Positions 23,776 through 33,057 of a DNA stretch of 42,710 nucleotides are shown in pieces. Positions within the stretch are counted from its first letter, which is position 1. Every line of letters starts with the position of its first letter. The translations under genes and the position numbers were made by a program. Source of the stretch: Lentisphaerae bacterium ADurb.Bin082 (lineage in GTDB: Bacteria; Verrucomicrobiota; Lentisphaeria; Oligosphaerales; Oligosphaeraceae); assembly GCA_002070945.1 (NCBI GenBank), contig MWEG01000098.1:1-42710 (forward strand), given 5' to 3'. A model generated the notes under the pieces. That model saw only the letters and a program-made list of their open reading frames with translations, had not been told where the DNA came from and searched no databases.

Positions 23776-24615
23776 TCATTCCGGGATGACGATTTTGTCC
23801 AGCCCCTCTTCGGGCGGCGGGAATTGCGGGTCCATCTTGGCCAAAGTGTCGGCGACGATTTGGCTGATGATCGCGTTGCGGTACCACTTCTTGTTAGCCG
23901 GAATCACGTACCACGGCGCCGAGGCAGGCGAACAATTCCGCAGCATGGCTTGATAAGCTTCGACATACTCGTCCCAGCGGGCGCGCTCAGCCAAGTCATT
24001 GCGGCTGAATTTCCAATGCTTATCCGGCTTGTCAAGGCGTTGTTGCAGGCGTTTACGCTGCTCATCGCGGCTGATGCACAAGTGGAATTTCAGGATTTTG
24101 ACGCCGTTTTCCTGCAAGTGGTCTTCGAAGGCGTTGATTTGCGCATAGCGTTTCCGCACCACTTTTTCATCAATCAAGCGGTGAACCTTGACGACCAGGA
24201 CATCTTCGTAATGCGAGCGATTGAAGATGCCAATCATGCCTTTCGGCGGTGTATGCTGATGAATGCGCCAGAGGTAGTCGTGCGCCAATTCCTGCGCCGA
24301 CGGCACCTTGAAGCTGGTCACTTGAACGCCCTGCGGGTTCAGCGGGCCAAAGATGGTTCGGATAGCGCCGTCCTTGCCACCGGTGTCCAAAGCCTGCAGC
24401 ACGATCAGCAACGCCTGCTTGTTTTCGGCGTACAGGCGTTCCTGCAAGTCGTGCATCCGTTCCGTATTCACCGCCTGAATCGCCTTGGCCTCCTCGCGGT
24501 CAGACAGTCCGGGCGTGGCGTCCGGATCAAACTTGGCATAGTCGAACTCGTCGCTGTTCGTTACCCGAAAAAACTTTTCCCAGTTTTTGGTTTCTTTTTC
24601 AGTCATGAGGCTCAT
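23776..24615 (-). CDS. ppk2: Polyphosphate kinase 2 family protein (polyphosphate:nucleotide phosphotransferase)
   Basis: 279 residues from the ATG at 24615 (MSLMTEKE); an ATG at 24606 is equally possible, and the frame is open to 24684. Motifs are the Walker A LQALDTGGKDGAIRTIFG, the NPQGVQV segment, HQHTPPKGMIGIFNRSHYED (Walker B region), the lid segment with KRLQQRLD, and the C-terminal PWYVIPANKKWYRN. PPK2 enzymes transfer phosphate between polyphosphate and nucleotides in the cytoplasm. The FNRSHYEDVL form resembles the subgroup annotated polyphosphate:nucleotide phosphotransferase (possibly class III, AMP/ADP), but the class cannot be fixed by eye. It stands alone, convergent with the alcohol dehydrogenase and divergent from the Gfo/Idh/MocA gene. 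Confidence 0.93.
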   Translation of the reverse strand: MSLMTEKETKNWEKFFRVTNSDEFDYAKFDPDATPGLSDREEAKAIQAVNTERMHDLQERLYAENKQALLIVLQALDTGGKDGAIRTIFGPLNPQGVQVTSFKVPSAQELAHDYLWRIHQHTPPKGMIGIFNRSHYEDVLVVKVHRLIDEKVVRKRYAQINAFEDHLQENGVKILKFHLCISRDEQRKRLQQRLDKPDKHWKFSRNDLAERARWDEYVEAYQAMLRNCSPASAPWYVIPANKKWYRNAIISQIVADTLAKMDPQFPPPEEGLDKIVIPE

Positions 24616-24722
24616 TTCTCCAATCGGATGCGGATGCAGGGGTGGAAGATATTCGCGGGGATGGCGGCCTGATTGGCTGAACAAGCGCTAGCCGCAGCGG
24701 CGTAAAATGCGATATAAAAAGT

Positions 24723-24750
24723 CTATGCCGGGAATGAAATCCCGGCATAG
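24723..24750 (-). terminator. Perfect 11-bp hairpin with T-run on the minus strand, upstream of ppk2
   Basis: CTATGCCGGGA (24723-24733) and TCCCGGCATAG (24740-24750) pair perfectly around a six-base loop. Read on the minus strand the stem is followed by ACTTTTTATA, the form of an intrinsic terminator. It lies 108 bases before the ppk2 ATG, so it would stop leftward transcription before that gene, or act as an attenuator if the ppk2 promoter lies to its right. Confidence 0.6.
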
Positions 24751-24897
24751 GCGATTACACTATATAAAATAACCTGTGTCCGTTCACGATGCAATAACGG
24801 CACTGCGTTTATTTTGTCTTTAGGCTCCTGGTCATGCTTGCCCATCGCACGGCGGCATGCCTGGGGCGTTCAACCACATCACACTTGGGGCAGACAC

Positions 24898-25977
24898 ATG
24901 AGCAAGAAGATCAAACTGGGCGTCGTCGGCCTTGGCCACCGCGGCCGCTATATGTTCAAGCTGGCCACGAGCGCTTTTCCGGCCGTCGAAGCCACCGCCA
25001 TCTGCGACATTAACGAAACCTTGGTGGAGGACGTGCAGCGCACTTATCCTGGCGTGCAGTCCTACACGGACTTCCGGGAGATGTTGGCGAAATCTGGCCT
25101 GAACACCCTGCTGGTCGAGACGCCGGCGCATTGTCACGCTGAATTCTGCCTCAAAGCCCGTCAGAGAGGCCTGCATGTTTTCTCTGACATTCCCAGCGTC
25201 GCCTCCCTCCAGGAGGCCGAGGCGCTGTGGCAGGTCGACCAGGCCGCACCAGGCTTGTTCATGACCGGCGCCAACCCCAACGAATGGGCTTTCATCGAGG
25301 CGCTCTGCGAATTCCATCGCCGCGGACTGCTGGGCAAGCCCTTTTACCTTGAGGCCGGATACATTCATGACTGCCGCTATCTTTGGGCTGAGACGCCTTG
25401 GCGCCGCCACAACAGCACGCCGATCCGCTACTGCACGCATTCCCTGGGGCCGTTGCTGCGCATTCTGGAGGAAGAGCTGCGCACCGTCTCCTGCGTGTCC
25501 AGCGGCGCCAAGGTCGTCGGCGAAGCCGGCCAGAATGATTTGATGACAGCCCATTTCCAGACTCCGTCCGGCATCATCGTGCGCTTCACAGCGTCGTTTA
25601 TCAACGAGGCTGGCTGCGGCCATCATTCGTATCGTGTGTTTGGCACGGAGGGGTATTTTGAACGCCTGTCAGCACGCGGACCTCAAAAAGCCAAAACTCT
25701 GGTCAAGACCACCCAGCTTTACGGCATGAGGCAACTGACTGAATTGCCGATTGACGAGCAACGCCCGGAATACGTCCAGGAAAGCCAGCAATTCGGCGGC
25801 CATGGCGGCGCCGACTATGTCCTCTGGAAACGATTTGTGACAGCCGTGACCGAAGGCGCCGAAACAGCCCCGATCAACCTCAAAGACGGCCTCCGCATGA
25901 CCCTGCCAGGCATTTTCGCGGCGCAATCCGCAGCCCAGGGCGGACAGCTGGTCACGCTGACGTATCCCTGGGATTGA
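24898..25977 (+). CDS. Gfo/Idh/MocA-fold protein, probably an NAD-dependent glycosidase-like (GH109-type) member
   Basis: 359 residues from the ATG at 24898 (MSKKIKLGVVG); the open frame extends upstream but not with protein-like sequence. The Rossmann fold is plain: GVVGLGHRGRY, then a beta-strand ending AICDIN. Ordinary sugar dehydrogenases of this fold carry an EKP motif whose Lys is catalytic; here the position reads SDIPSV with no Lys. Instead it has YIHDCRY, YCTHSLGP and FGGHGGADYVLW, which match from memory the layout of GH109 alpha-N-acetylgalactosaminidases and related NAD-dependent glycosidases (EVP, YIHD, THGLGP, GHGGMD). I infer a redox-assisted glycoside-cleaving or lyase role in the cytoplasm. 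A non-canonical oxidoreductase remains possible. It converges on the beta-helix gene with only 19 bases between the stops. Confidence 0.82.
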   Translation: MSKKIKLGVVGLGHRGRYMFKLATSAFPAVEATAICDINETLVEDVQRTYPGVQSYTDFREMLAKSGLNTLLVETPAHCHAEFCLKARQRGLHVFSDIPSVASLQEAEALWQVDQAAPGLFMTGANPNEWAFIEALCEFHRRGLLGKPFYLEAGYIHDCRYLWAETPWRRHNSTPIRYCTHSLGPLLRILEEELRTVSCVSSGAKVVGEAGQNDLMTAHFQTPSGIIVRFTASFINEAGCGHHSYRVFGTEGYFERLSARGPQKAKTLVKTTQLYGMRQLTELPIDEQRPEYVQESQQFGGHGGADYVLWKRFVTAVTEGAETAPINLKDGLRMTLPGIFAAQSAAQGGQLVTLTYPWD

Positions 25978-25996
25978 CGCGCAGTGCTCGACGGGC

Positions 25997-28792
25997 TTAT
26001 TCTGCAAAGGGGCTGAGGGCAAAGGCATTATGGTCTTCAGCGAGAGCAGCGGCGCGAATTTGCGGCATGGCTTCGCCGTCTCTCCAAGCGCTGATGGTGA
26101 ATTCGTGAATCCCGGCAGCCAATTTTCGCGGCTGATTCACCTGTCCGCCATAGCTATTGCGGCCGACAAAAGCCCACAATGGCTGACTGCCGTGACTGCA
26201 ATAAAGCGAGGCGCGCTCAGACTGGCCGTTATAGCTTTCCTTGACGCTTGACGACGGCCGGGCGGCAAAATTCACGAAGAGATAATAGCTGCCATCCTGC
26301 GGCACCCTAAAGCGCAGGACATAGCTGCCATCGTCTTGCGCCTTGACCTTGGCGCGGATGACGCCGTGGGCGCGCGCTCGTTCAGCAAGAGCGCGGTGGG
26401 CGCTGGCGTCAACATAGACCGACACCGGCCGTGACAGCCCATTGGCCGTGCGCACCAGGAAGGACCCGCTATTCAACTTGGCGTGGGGTATTTTTGCCTC
26501 ATCAATGCGTACGTTCAGCGCAAGCGGTTGGCCGTAGGAGACGACACCCGCTGCGGGTTCAATTTGCAGAAAGTCCAGGCTGTCGTTTTTACGGATAGTA
26601 AAGGACACCGCCTCGCCGGGTTTGCTGAGAGACAGCATGACGCGCTGCGGCGCAATCCCTTGTGGCGACCACGTGAACTGCAAGCGCTGGGTGTCCGTTT
26701 GCAGCGACAACGGGCGGTACGGCAGAACTTCAATCTCACCGGGCTGATAGGCGCCCATGTGAGGTGCTTTCTGCGGCAACACATTGGGCAGTGCGCAGCC
26801 GGCCTGCCAGCCGGGACTGTTCTCGCGCAGGCGGTAGTCAGCACGGCCTTCGGCGACGAATTGCGCTGGCGCAGCCACGCTGTTCTTTTCCTGTCCGAAT
26901 TGTTCTCGCAGGCGCTTGGCGGCGGCCTCATTGTCACCGGGGCGGCCAATGAGGCTGAAATCAAAGTCGCTGCGGAAATGAGTAAACAGCCTGCGGCTTA
27001 TGGCGCCGCCCGTGGATGCGATGACGTTATTGCGGGCATAGCCCTTCAAAGGGCCATTGAGCATGTCCTTGTCTTCACTGCTGTCACTGTAGCTGTAGCC
27101 GCTGATGCCGCTGCCAGGGCCTGCAATGGTATTGTTGAAGAAGAAGATGGTGCCCCTGCCGGCAAGAGCATAGTTGTTTTTGATTGATGCGCCCGTAAGC
27201 CCGTACGCATCGCCTAGATCGCAGACCAAATTCTGGTACAAGTAACTCGGACCAACCAGGCACGGCGCCGTGCTGACGCCGCAGAGAAGCCCTTCTGACT
27301 TGTTGTAGAAAAAGCGGGCATTGCTTTGGCCGCCATCAAGCTCGATGCCGTCGTCGTTCCCGAAAGCGAGGTAATTGCCGCAGACCTCGGCGTCTTGGTA
27401 GACGCTGCCGGTGCGGCTGCCGTTGCCAGCGCCCTCAATGACATCGTTCCAACGGTGCGCATCACAGCCCACAAAGTCGTTGTAGCGGATGGCTACAGCA
27501 GTAGATTCACCGATGTGCACCGCATTCGGGCCGGCTGGATGAGAGTGGAACCAGCTGTTGGCAGTGCTGCGGGGATCGTGGATGTAGTTGCCTTCAAGAA
27601 GGATATGATTTGAACCCATGATGCGGATGCCGGCGTCATTGTTAAGCTGCTGACCATCCTCATAGTAGGATCCATCGATGTCGGGTCGGTGTACGCCGAC
27701 GCGAGCGAAACCCGCGATGTCGCAGTTGCGGATTTGAATCCACTCCGAACCCATGATGCCAATGCCGTTGATTTTTGCGCCAATTATGGTTAGTCCCTCT
27801 AGAATCACGTAGCTGGCGCCGGTGATGGTGATGGCGTTGCCGCTGGCCATGTCGCCACGGAGTGCAAAGCCGGGTTTAGCGACGTAGCGGATATAGCCAT
27901 CGGGGCTGCCTTTGTCTCTGATAACCAGATTGCCGGGATAGTTGTCCGGCCCGAGTTCAATGGTCTTGGCAATGGGCACAACGGGAGTTAGGGTTTGCAC
28001 TCGTCCCTCGACCTTGCCTTTTCGCCCCTTGTCGGCAAAGGACACTTGCACGTCATAGACAGTGTTTTCCTGGAGTTTGAGGATACTTGACGCTGCCCGC
28101 TTTTCCTGCCAGATAAACACCATGGGCAGCGCGTCAAGCCATTGCTTGCTGCCTTGCACGCGGTATTGGACGGTGCTGCTGAATTCCTCTGGTTTATCCG
28201 CCAGCAGGCGATTGAGATAAAGACTGGCGACCTGGTAGCCGGGAATGATCGCGAAGCGCGGTGGCTCGTCCGGCTGCGGCGGGATAAATTTCCTAAGGGT
28301 CATGGCAGTGACCTTCGCCGTGGCGCCGAGGTATTCTGGGCTGGTCGGTGTGCGGATCAGCAGCTGGACGCGGTCGGCCTCGCCAGGCGTGAAATCTACT
28401 TGGATAACTGCCTTGTGCCGCCAATTTCTTTCTGAACTCCGGCGCGAGATTTCCTTCCCGTCCTTGTATCGTTTCACCTGCAAGTACACCGAGCCGCTGT
28501 AGTTGGTCTCAACGTGCGCCAGAAAGCTGTATTCCACAGCTGGATTCAGGCCGATGACATACCGTTCAAGGCTGGAGTCCCAACGATGCTCGCCGCCAAT
28601 GATTTTGAGACTGATAGCGTTATTCGTGGCCTGGAAGCTCAAGGCGTTGTCATAATTATTCCAGCCCTCATAGATGGCAAGGGGCTGGCCCTCCTGGTAA
28701 TGCAAGGGGCCGGGCGCTGGCAAGTCCTGTGCTGACAAGCCAGAGATGCAACAGAAAAGCAGACAGCATGCGCAGAGATATCGAGAAAACAC
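25997..28792 (-). CDS. Secreted right-handed parallel beta-helix protein
   Basis: 931 residues starting at a GTG at 28792 preceded by AAGGTG. The signal peptide is short and unusually Cys-rich (YLCACCLLFCCISGLSAQ). The N-terminal 260 residues contain a carbohydrate-binding-like beta-sandwich and a fibronectin-type module (LQENTVYDVQVSF). Residues about 270-600 are parallel beta-helix repeats in the pectate-lyase style (VILEGLTIIGAKINGIGIMG, WIQIRNCDIAGF, HILLEGNYIHD, VAIRYNDFVG, TIFFFNNTIAG). The C-terminal 250 residues are beta-rich, ending with a segment like accessory carbohydrate-binding domains. Beta-helix proteins of this layout often bind or cleave acidic polysaccharides; no catalytic set can be named. 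It follows the DUF4838 gene by 37 bases, so the two are probably cotranscribed. Confidence 0.85.
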   Translation of the reverse strand: MFSRYLCACCLLFCCISGLSAQDLPAPGPLHYQEGQPLAIYEGWNNYDNALSFQATNNAISLKIIGGEHRWDSSLERYVIGLNPAVEYSFLAHVETNYSGSVYLQVKRYKDGKEISRRSSERNWRHKAVIQVDFTPGEADRVQLLIRTPTSPEYLGATAKVTAMTLRKFIPPQPDEPPRFAIIPGYQVASLYLNRLLADKPEEFSSTVQYRVQGSKQWLDALPMVFIWQEKRAASSILKLQENTVYDVQVSFADKGRKGKVEGRVQTLTPVVPIAKTIELGPDNYPGNLVIRDKGSPDGYIRYVAKPGFALRGDMASGNAITITGASYVILEGLTIIGAKINGIGIMGSEWIQIRNCDIAGFARVGVHRPDIDGSYYEDGQQLNNDAGIRIMGSNHILLEGNYIHDPRSTANSWFHSHPAGPNAVHIGESTAVAIRYNDFVGCDAHRWNDVIEGAGNGSRTGSVYQDAEVCGNYLAFGNDDGIELDGGQSNARFFYNKSEGLLCGVSTAPCLVGPSYLYQNLVCDLGDAYGLTGASIKNNYALAGRGTIFFFNNTIAGPGSGISGYSYSDSSEDKDMLNGPLKGYARNNVIASTGGAISRRLFTHFRSDFDFSLIGRPGDNEAAAKRLREQFGQEKNSVAAPAQFVAEGRADYRLRENSPGWQAGCALPNVLPQKAPHMGAYQPGEIEVLPYRPLSLQTDTQRLQFTWSPQGIAPQRVMLSLSKPGEAVSFTIRKNDSLDFLQIEPAAGVVSYGQPLALNVRIDEAKIPHAKLNSGSFLVRTANGLSRPVSVYVDASAHRALAERARAHGVIRAKVKAQDDGSYVLRFRVPQDGSYYLFVNFAARPSSSVKESYNGQSERASLYCSHGSQPLWAFVGRNSYGGQVNQPRKLAAGIHEFTISAWRDGEAMPQIRAAALAEDHNAFALSPFAE

Positions 28793-28829
28793 TATTCACC
28801 TTGTTTTGTGCTTTGTTTGTTGGGGTCAC

Positions 28830-31709
28830 CTAGGGCTTGACCTCGTAGAGCTGCACTTCGTCAATCAGCAAGACGCCGACGCCGCGGGTGATGGTCAGGT
28901 GAACCCTGCAGGTGTCTATTTCGGGAATGATGGTTCCAGTCAGTTCGCGCCACTCAGAATTCAAGGCCAGTGCGCCGAGGTTGACATTGGCCGCTGACAG
29001 GCCACCTTCGGCGCCGCTGCGCAACCAGGCTTCAACGCGGCCGGTAAATCCTTCTTCGGTGCGGAAGCGCATACGGAAAGCGTATTTACGGCCAGGCGTC
29101 ACCGGGGCGGCCTGCCAGACCCTTCCCCATGCCTTCATAGAATGAGTCTCATCAATGCCGGTGCAGGCCATGCGCAGGGCGTAGCGGCCAGCCTGGTCGG
29201 GATGAGCGACAACGCGGAAATCGAACTGGCCGACCATGCGGCTGATGCGCCACTGCTTCAAAGCCCCAGACCCGAAATCACCGTCCTCCAAGCAGTTTTC
29301 ACTCATGGCCGGCGTTGAGGCGCGACGCTTGGCCAGGAACACCGAACGCCAGATTCCCGAGACGGCGATGTGTTTTTCAACCCGCACGACAAGCCGGTTG
29401 ACGCCGCTTTTCAGGACGCCGTCGGGAATCGGCACGGCAAAGGGCTTTTTCCAGGAATCGGTGTCGCCTTGCCAGGGATAGGGCCGATCTAGTAATAGTC
29501 TGCCGTTGAGATAAATGACAGCGTTGCCGTCAACCGCGCCAAAGCAAAGCTGCATGGGCGATGTCAGTTCCGCCGCCGTCGGCGCGATCTCAGCTGCGTA
29601 CCAGGCCACACCTTTGTAGGGCTTGCCGTGCTTTTCCTCCCAGGCCAGTCCAGCCGGCTGTTTTTCCCAGTGCGAATCCGTGCCAATCGGAACCCAATCC
29701 GCCCCTGCGGCTGCTTCTGCGTAGCCTGCCGCGTCGCCCTGCTTCTCCGGGTCAAAGCAGATTTTCCAGCCAGTGATTTCCCGGTCATCGTCCTCCAGAT
29801 GGAGAAAATGACGCGGCCAGTGGCGGTTCTCCATGGACACGAGGAACCCGATGTCGGCATAGCCTTTAGCGGCATGGGCGGCTCGGAAATGATCCAGTTC
29901 GCGCAAAGCCTTGGCGTATGCCATGGCCTTGCCAGGCTTCTGATACTCCTGAAAAGCCTGTTGCGCTGCCAGCATGAGTCGGCTGTCCTGCAAGCCCAAC
30001 GCGACAAAGTCAAGGCGGGCGCGGCTGTCGTCTTCAGTAGCTGCGGCCCGGGCCTGGCGAAGCAGGCTGTCGGCCCGCTCCATGACTGCCGGCGTGTAAA
30101 TATGATGCGCCTGCATGAAAAAATTCGCCCAGTTGCCGCCTTCGAGGCTGCGATTGTCCTCAAAGGTCATCACATTGTTTTCTATGGCCTGGCGCAGGTG
30201 AGCATAATACTCGCGCATGATTGGCGCGGCAGTGCCGAAAGCCTGGAGAAAGTCCTCGGTCACCTCTGCCGCCGAACGTCCCCCATTGAGGTTGAGGCTG
30301 GAGGCGATGGCGTACAGGGTCAGGCCATTGGCAGCGAACATCCCGGTCAGGGAATCAAAGTCAACAGCGACCAGGCCATGCTGGGCGGCAAAGGCGAAGC
30401 AATCAAGGAATTCGGGATAATAAAGCAAGGGAAAGCCGTGGCCGTCCAGCGTGAAGTTCGGTCGCAGCATCAGACTGACGCCGGCCTCATGCCAGCCTTG
30501 CCACAGGCGTTTGAACATGCCGACTTTCTCCTGGTTCCAGGGGAACATGATCGGCGGGCAAAAGCGCATGATCATGCGTCGGTTCAACTTGACGGTTCGC
30601 GGCGGCTCGTAGTAGTTGGCATAGATGCAGCCGATCAGCTCATGGGTGGGGTCAATTTTGTCCGCCTCCTGCTGCGCGGCCAGGTAGAATTTGGCATAGC
30701 GTTCGCTGAGCGAACCCAGTTCCTGGTACCAGAGAGGGTTTTTAGCGGCTTGTTCGCGCCGCGCCCGCTCGACTCGTTCGTGGTCATCGCTCTCGTCCGC
30801 AGCCAGGCAGCGCGGACATACGCATTTCCCGGCGGTGTCGTTCTCGTTGACATTCAATTTGCCGCGTTTCTCCTGGCCGGCCCAGTCGGCCACCACCTGC
30901 CGGATGAAACCAGGCTCAGTGACGCACATGCTGATCAGGTCATTGCGGTTTATGCGATATAGTGGATCAGAAACCCGCTGTCCGTCTGGCAGCAGATTGA
31001 AGTATTCCGGGTTGGAGGCGTGAAAGCGGTTCCAATACCCCGTGAAGGCGTGCCCGTACGCCATGTTGTCGGTCATCATAAAGCGATGACGCAACAACCA
31101 CAGATTCTCTTCCGTGTAGAATTTTTTGCCGCTTTCCGGGTCTGGCCAAGTTTTTGTGCGGGTGCTGTTGATGCGCCAGGTAGCGAAACGCAATGCCGTA
31201 TTGACCCTTCGTTCACCGACCGGCAGGGTGACATTCACTGTCTTGGGGGCGTATGTCCCGCTGGTGCCAGGCCAGAACCAGCGCACACCGAGGTCGTGGT
31301 TGAGCATATCATAGACAGCGAACAGCGTGCCGGCCTCGCCGGTGCGTCGGAGCGGCTCGCCGTCGCTGTCACGGCCAGCAAGGTCGACGGTCGCAGCCGT
31401 GACCTTGACGATTCCCGGGTTGACGCCTTGCCAATTCCGTTCAACCTGCGCCGCCCGGCCAATGCGCACGAGCGTCTCCACAGCCACAGCCTGGCCAGAA
31501 ACCAGTACCGGCAATTCGGCGCCAGTGGCCCATTGGACGTGCCGCGCCAGTTCCTGCGCCGCAAAAGCCTCCACAGGCAACGGCTCGGCAGGCAACACGA
31601 TGGCAGCCACGGCGCTGCCATTCCGCACCAGCTCAGCACTTGCGGCCGTCCGCTCCATAAACGCCATAGACATCGCCGCCAGCAACGCTAAGCAAATTTT
31701 TTTACCCAA
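28830..31709 (-). CDS. Secreted DUF4838 family protein (glycoside-hydrolase-like)
   Basis: 959 residues if translation begins at the TTG at 31709. That TTG has a strong AAGGAG six bases upstream and leads straight into a signal peptide (GKKICLALLAAMSMAFMERTAASA); an ATG at 31730 is in frame but would place AAGGAG inside the gene. The first 90 mature residues (PVEAFAAQELARHVQWATGAELPV) match the alpha-glucuronidase N-terminal-like domain. The DUF4838 body follows (FATWRINST, NENDTAGKCVCPRC, CIYANYYEPP, RPNFTLDGHG, VDFDSLTGMFAANG). A GH2-type beta-sandwich (GVAWYAAEI, VIYLNGRLLLDR, SGIWRSVFLAK) and a CBM4/9-like domain end it. DUF4838 proteins occur in polysaccharide-use loci, but the reaction is not established to my knowledge. 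It lies between the pseudopilin-like and beta-helix genes. Confidence 0.85.
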   Translation of the reverse strand: MGKKICLALLAAMSMAFMERTAASAELVRNGSAVAAIVLPAEPLPVEAFAAQELARHVQWATGAELPVLVSGQAVAVETLVRIGRAAQVERNWQGVNPGIVKVTAATVDLAGRDSDGEPLRRTGEAGTLFAVYDMLNHDLGVRWFWPGTSGTYAPKTVNVTLPVGERRVNTALRFATWRINSTRTKTWPDPESGKKFYTEENLWLLRHRFMMTDNMAYGHAFTGYWNRFHASNPEYFNLLPDGQRVSDPLYRINRNDLISMCVTEPGFIRQVVADWAGQEKRGKLNVNENDTAGKCVCPRCLAADESDDHERVERARREQAAKNPLWYQELGSLSERYAKFYLAAQQEADKIDPTHELIGCIYANYYEPPRTVKLNRRMIMRFCPPIMFPWNQEKVGMFKRLWQGWHEAGVSLMLRPNFTLDGHGFPLLYYPEFLDCFAFAAQHGLVAVDFDSLTGMFAANGLTLYAIASSLNLNGGRSAAEVTEDFLQAFGTAAPIMREYYAHLRQAIENNVMTFEDNRSLEGGNWANFFMQAHHIYTPAVMERADSLLRQARAAATEDDSRARLDFVALGLQDSRLMLAAQQAFQEYQKPGKAMAYAKALRELDHFRAAHAAKGYADIGFLVSMENRHWPRHFLHLEDDDREITGWKICFDPEKQGDAAGYAEAAAGADWVPIGTDSHWEKQPAGLAWEEKHGKPYKGVAWYAAEIAPTAAELTSPMQLCFGAVDGNAVIYLNGRLLLDRPYPWQGDTDSWKKPFAVPIPDGVLKSGVNRLVVRVEKHIAVSGIWRSVFLAKRRASTPAMSENCLEDGDFGSGALKQWRISRMVGQFDFRVVAHPDQAGRYALRMACTGIDETHSMKAWGRVWQAAPVTPGRKYAFRMRFRTEEGFTGRVEAWLRSGAEGGLSAANVNLGALALNSEWRELTGTIIPEIDTCRVHLTITRGVGVLLIDEVQLYEVKP

Positions 31710-31827
31710 AACAGACTCCTTCGCCTGCATTGTTTTCGTAGAGTATGGCCAGGCGCCACTTCTGCCCAAGCCGACAGACCAGTGGCTGGCCCAGTTTATG
31801 TGTTCATGCGCCGCAACGGCATATCGT

Positions 31828-32562
31828 TCACTGGTAACTCGGAACCCACTTCTTCATCATTTCGGTATCGCTGCTCAGGCAGGTCAGGAGCCGGCCGCGC
31901 ATGGAATCGACATGTCCATCCATCCACAGGATATTCAGGCCGCCAGGGATATTCGCGATGTAATCCGTGAAAACCGTGGTGTCGCCAGCCCGGGGATGGC
32001 GATACCCGACCCGGTTATGCGTGCTATATGACGAGCAGGCGACCAGCCCGCAGTCAAACAAGGTCATCATGTTCGCCGGATTCTTGACGATGGAAGTCTT
32101 GATGCCCCAGCCGACACCGGCGATGACAATGCCGCCGGAAACGTGGTGGTTGGAGGCGTACGACAACCCGGAGCGGCCAGCGATGTTGCCCCGCTGGTGG
32201 ATCGGCGCATCGTGCGATGGGCATAGGAACAAAGGGATGTGCTCGGTGGTGTCAAAGACGCCATTAGCATTCAGCTTCAGACCGACATATTCAGCGATGT
32301 GATGCGTGTAGTAGATGTGAACGGCGGGTTCAGTGCCGCCAGCACCACGTTTGGGCGCATGGCCTTCGTTGTCGTCCTGGTAGAGCAAGAAGCCGATGCC
32401 CAGCTGCTTGAGGTTGCTCGTGCAGGAAATGGCCCGCGCCTTGTCACGCGCCTTGCTCAGGGCCGGCAGCAACATCGCTGCTAAAATCGCGATGATGGCA
32501 ATGACGACTAAAAGTTCAATCAACGTGAAACAGCGCCGAATGGAAATTATTTTGGCAGACAT
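31828..32562 (-). CDS. Prepilin-type N-terminal methylation domain protein (pseudopilin-like)
   Basis: 244 residues preceded by AAGGAGG at five-base spacing. The N-terminus [20 protein letters not shown] is the classic type IV prepilin/type II secretion pseudopilin leader, cleaved before Phe, followed by the hydrophobic helix and [18 protein letters not shown]. The C-terminus has [12 protein letters not shown], the H/DG-type ending typical of the large pseudopilin-like family expanded in Planctomycetes and Lentisphaerota. Such proteins sit in the inner membrane through the helix and face the periplasm. It is first in a leftward cluster with the DUF4838 and beta-helix genes, suggesting a role in exporting or displaying those polysaccharide-acting proteins. 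That link is inferred from position only. Confidence 0.93.
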   Translation of the reverse strand: MSAKIISIRRCFTLIELLVVIAIIAILAAMLLPALSKARDKARAISCTSNLKQLGIGFLLYQDDNEGHAPKRGAGGTEPAVHIYYTHHIAEYVGLKLNANGVFDTTEHIPLFLCPSHDAPIHQRGNIAGRSGLSYASNHHVSGGIVIAGVGWGIKTSIVKNPANMMTLFDCGLVACSSYSTHNRVGYRHPRAGDTTVFTDYIANIPGGLNILWMDGHVDSMRGRLLTCLSSDTEMMKKWVPSYQ

Positions 32563-32774
32563 GGCTGGCCTCCTTGGTTTGGATTGCTTTTCTGACTGGC
32601 CTATTGTGACTATGCCAAAGACACTTGGAAAAACATGACTGCGGGGAAACGTTGCGTAACCCGTAAAATACCAAATATATCAGGTGCCGATGGGCAATGC
32701 AAACAGCTTTTCAAAAAACGTGAGGAAACGCGGTAATGGGGTAATGCGCCAGTCATCGATATAAGCTCGCACCT

Positions 32775-33046
32775 CACGCGCGCGGCGAAACTAGGGAGGG
32801 AGGCCCCCTTGGGTGGGTGGGGGCTGATTTCTGGAACCGGTGAAAAAATAGGCCGTTGCGCACCCTTTTTCAAATGGTTTTCAGCAGAATCATAGGCATT
32901 TTGTGCTTGAGCATGATTCTGCTTGCACACTGGCATAATGCTTTCCATCCCCAGGAATGGCGCCTGGATGAGACCCGATGACTTGCGGGAATCTGAATGA
33001 GATAAGACGAGAGGGGGCGCGCGTCCTACGGCGCCATGTTCAATCG
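32775..33046 (-). repeat. Dispersed repeat, copy 1 (inverted relative to 42066-42336)
   Basis: Reverse-complemented, this segment aligns end to end with 42066-42336 with few gaps. A 31-base core at 32824-32854 is identical to the core at 42257-42287. Both copies carry ATGGAAAGCATTATGCC, an AATCATG word and an ACCCACCCAAGGGGGC word. The adjoining 33058-33113 seems to belong to the same larger element in this copy. Confidence 0.85.
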
Positions 33047-33057
33047 GTGCCCGATTG

